From Chelatococcus sp. HY11 (lineage in GTDB: Bacteria; Pseudomonadota; Alphaproteobacteria; Rhizobiales; Beijerinckiaceae), in contig NZ_JAHBRX010000001.1 of NCBI RefSeq assembly GCF_018398335.1, positions 434,001 to 498,000 of the forward strand: a stretch of DNA of 64,000 nt. Direction: 5' to 3'. Shown here piece after piece: positions 63,134 to 64,000 of this stretch. The stretch's first letter is position 1; each line of letters opens with the position of its first letter. The notes beneath the pieces are model-generated. The model saw only the letters and a list, made by a program, of their open reading frames with translations. It did not search any database and was not told the origin of the DNA. Made by a program: the position numbers and the translations under genes.

Positions 63134-63976
63134 ATGTCGTATCGCAGCCAGATCAGAGCTGACAGTGCCCAGCGCCGGGGAGTCGAACTGCTCGATCCAT
63201 TGTGGTCGCAAATTCGACGTGAAGCCGAAGGCATCATCGCGCGTGAGAGCGAGATGGCGAGCCTGATCGTCAGTGTGATCCTGAATCATGAGACGCTCGA
63301 ATCCGCGATCTCTCATCGCATCGCCGGGCGTCTGGCACATCCGGCGCTTCCCGCCGACCTCATCAGCCAGGCGTTCCGCGAAGCCATCAGCCACGATCCG
63401 ACGATCGCTGAGGCGATGCGCGCGGACATTCTCGCCGTGGCGGACCGCGATCCAGCCTGCACCCGCATGATCGAGCCCGTTCTTTATTTCAAGGGCTTCC
63501 ACGCGATCGAGACCCATCGCCTGGCCCATTGGCTCTGGCATGAGGAACGGCGGGATTTCGCCCTTTATCTGCAGAGCCGGTCGTCCGAGGTGTTCCAGAC
63601 GGACATCAATCCGGCTGCGCGCATCGGCAAGGGGATCTTTCTCGACCACGCAACAGGCCTTGTGATTGGCGCTACCGCCGTCGTGGAAGATAATGTGTCG
63701 ATGTTGCAGGACGTCACCCTGGGCGGTACGGGCAAGGAGCAGGGCGATCGCCATCCCAAGATCAGGCATGGGGTGCTTATCGGTGCTGGCGCCAAGATCC
63801 TCGGCAATATCGAGGTCGGGCATTGCGCCCGTGTCGCGGCCGGGTCTGTGGTACTTCAGCCCGTCCCGCCCAACACCACGGTCGCAGGCGTGCCGGCCCG
63901 GGTTGTCGGAACGGCGGGCTGTGCGGAGCCGGCGCGGCGTATGGACCAGATTTTAGCGGACAAAGGCACCGATTGA
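63134..63976 (+). CDS. cysE: Serine O-acetyltransferase
   Basis: Makes O-acetylserine for cysteine synthesis, 280 aa. The N-terminal helical SAT domain (about 15-120) is followed by a left-handed beta-helix of hexapeptide repeats (about 155-250) containing TDINPAARIGKGIFLDHATGLVIGATAVVEDNVSMLQDVTLGGTGKEQGDRHPKIRHGVLIGAGAKILGNIEVG. The catalytic His/Asp of CysE (H-A in DHATG, HP in GDRHPKI) are in place. ATG 63134 was selected over 63068 because conservation begins there. The C-terminal tail lies close to the window end. Confidence 0.94.
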   Translation: MSYRSQIRADSAQRRGVELLDPLWSQIRREAEGIIARESEMASLIVSVILNHETLESAISHRIAGRLAHPALPADLISQAFREAISHDPTIAEAMRADILAVADRDPACTRMIEPVLYFKGFHAIETHRLAHWLWHEERRDFALYLQSRSSEVFQTDINPAARIGKGIFLDHATGLVIGATAVVEDNVSMLQDVTLGGTGKEQGDRHPKIRHGVLIGAGAKILGNIEVGHCARVAAGSVVLQPVPPNTTVAGVPARVVGTAGCAEPARRMDQILADKGTD

Positions 63977-64000
63977 GTCAGTCCTTCTTGCTCTCCGGGT

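Overview
The window is a chromosomal segment of a high-GC alphaproteobacterium, most likely a member of Hyphomicrobiales (Rhizobiales) related to Chelatococcus, Bosea or Methylobacterium. This placement rests on a MucR/Ros regulator, a Usg protein, an ExoD protein, a LivHMGF operon that carries a DUF6867 membrane gene, a CoxSLM cluster with its maturation genes, and intergenic palindromic repeats of the kind common in Rhizobiales genomes. It is inferred from gene content only, because no rRNA gene is present. I found no phage, integrase, transposase, CRISPR array or replication origin.

Layout: 0-5.3 kb holds a TadG-like pilus protein, the tRNA methyltransferase TrmJ, glutamate racemase, ribosomal protein S4 with its terminator, and a small free-standing DnaB-like RecA-fold ATPase. 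5.3-14.7 kb holds a small secreted protein, a broken Nudix gene, aquaporin Z, an RBBP9-type hydrolase, purB, rpe, a DadA-like amine oxidoreductase, a locally duplicated repeat/gene-tail region, a P1-family peptidase, CcdA and a nucleotidyltransferase. 14.8-20.5 kb, on the minus strand, is a branched-chain amino-acid-type ABC operon (livH-livM-livG-livF-DUF6867-livK). A GntR regulator lies divergently across a 1-kb gap.

22.4-34.9 kb is the metabolic centre: coxG, then two envelope polysaccharide genes (O-antigen ligase-like and GT61), then coxS-coxL-coxM-coxD-coxE-xdhC(N)-xdhC(C)-moeA-like-mocA-like. The SLM gene order and the AYRGAGR active-site loop of CoxL mark it as a form II (CODH-like) molybdenum hydroxylase whose substrate cannot be read from sequence. 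The trailing genes would insert, sulfurate or cytidylylate the molybdenum cofactor. It is followed by an ABC pair whose ATPase has lost every canonical catalytic motif, joined to an FtsX-type permease.

37.2-41.1 kb is a TetR-controlled efflux operon (tetR, HlyD-type lipoprotein, ABC ATPase, ABC-2 permease) with a perfect 22-bp operator overlapping the -10 box. 41-54.8 kb has a secreted phytase-like protein, Usg, ExoD, a GGDEF-EAL protein, radC-map, an FkbM methyltransferase, sfsA, a CinA-type protein, gpt, and the divergent cobalamin genes cbiB/cobD, ending in tRNA-Leu(UAA). 55-64 kb has a glycosyltransferase-like protein, two alpha/beta hydrolases, MucR next to a 1.4-kb unusually AT-rich gene-poor stretch, a YpfJ-type metallopeptidase, a flavin monooxygenase, a zinc-finger protein and serine acetyltransferase.

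Most of the window is ordinary core genome. The least explained items are the motif-less ABC ATPase with its FtsX permease, the repeat element that supplies the start of CoxE, the 232-bp tandem duplication that copied the tail of the peptidase gene, and the stand-alone DnaB-like ATPase.
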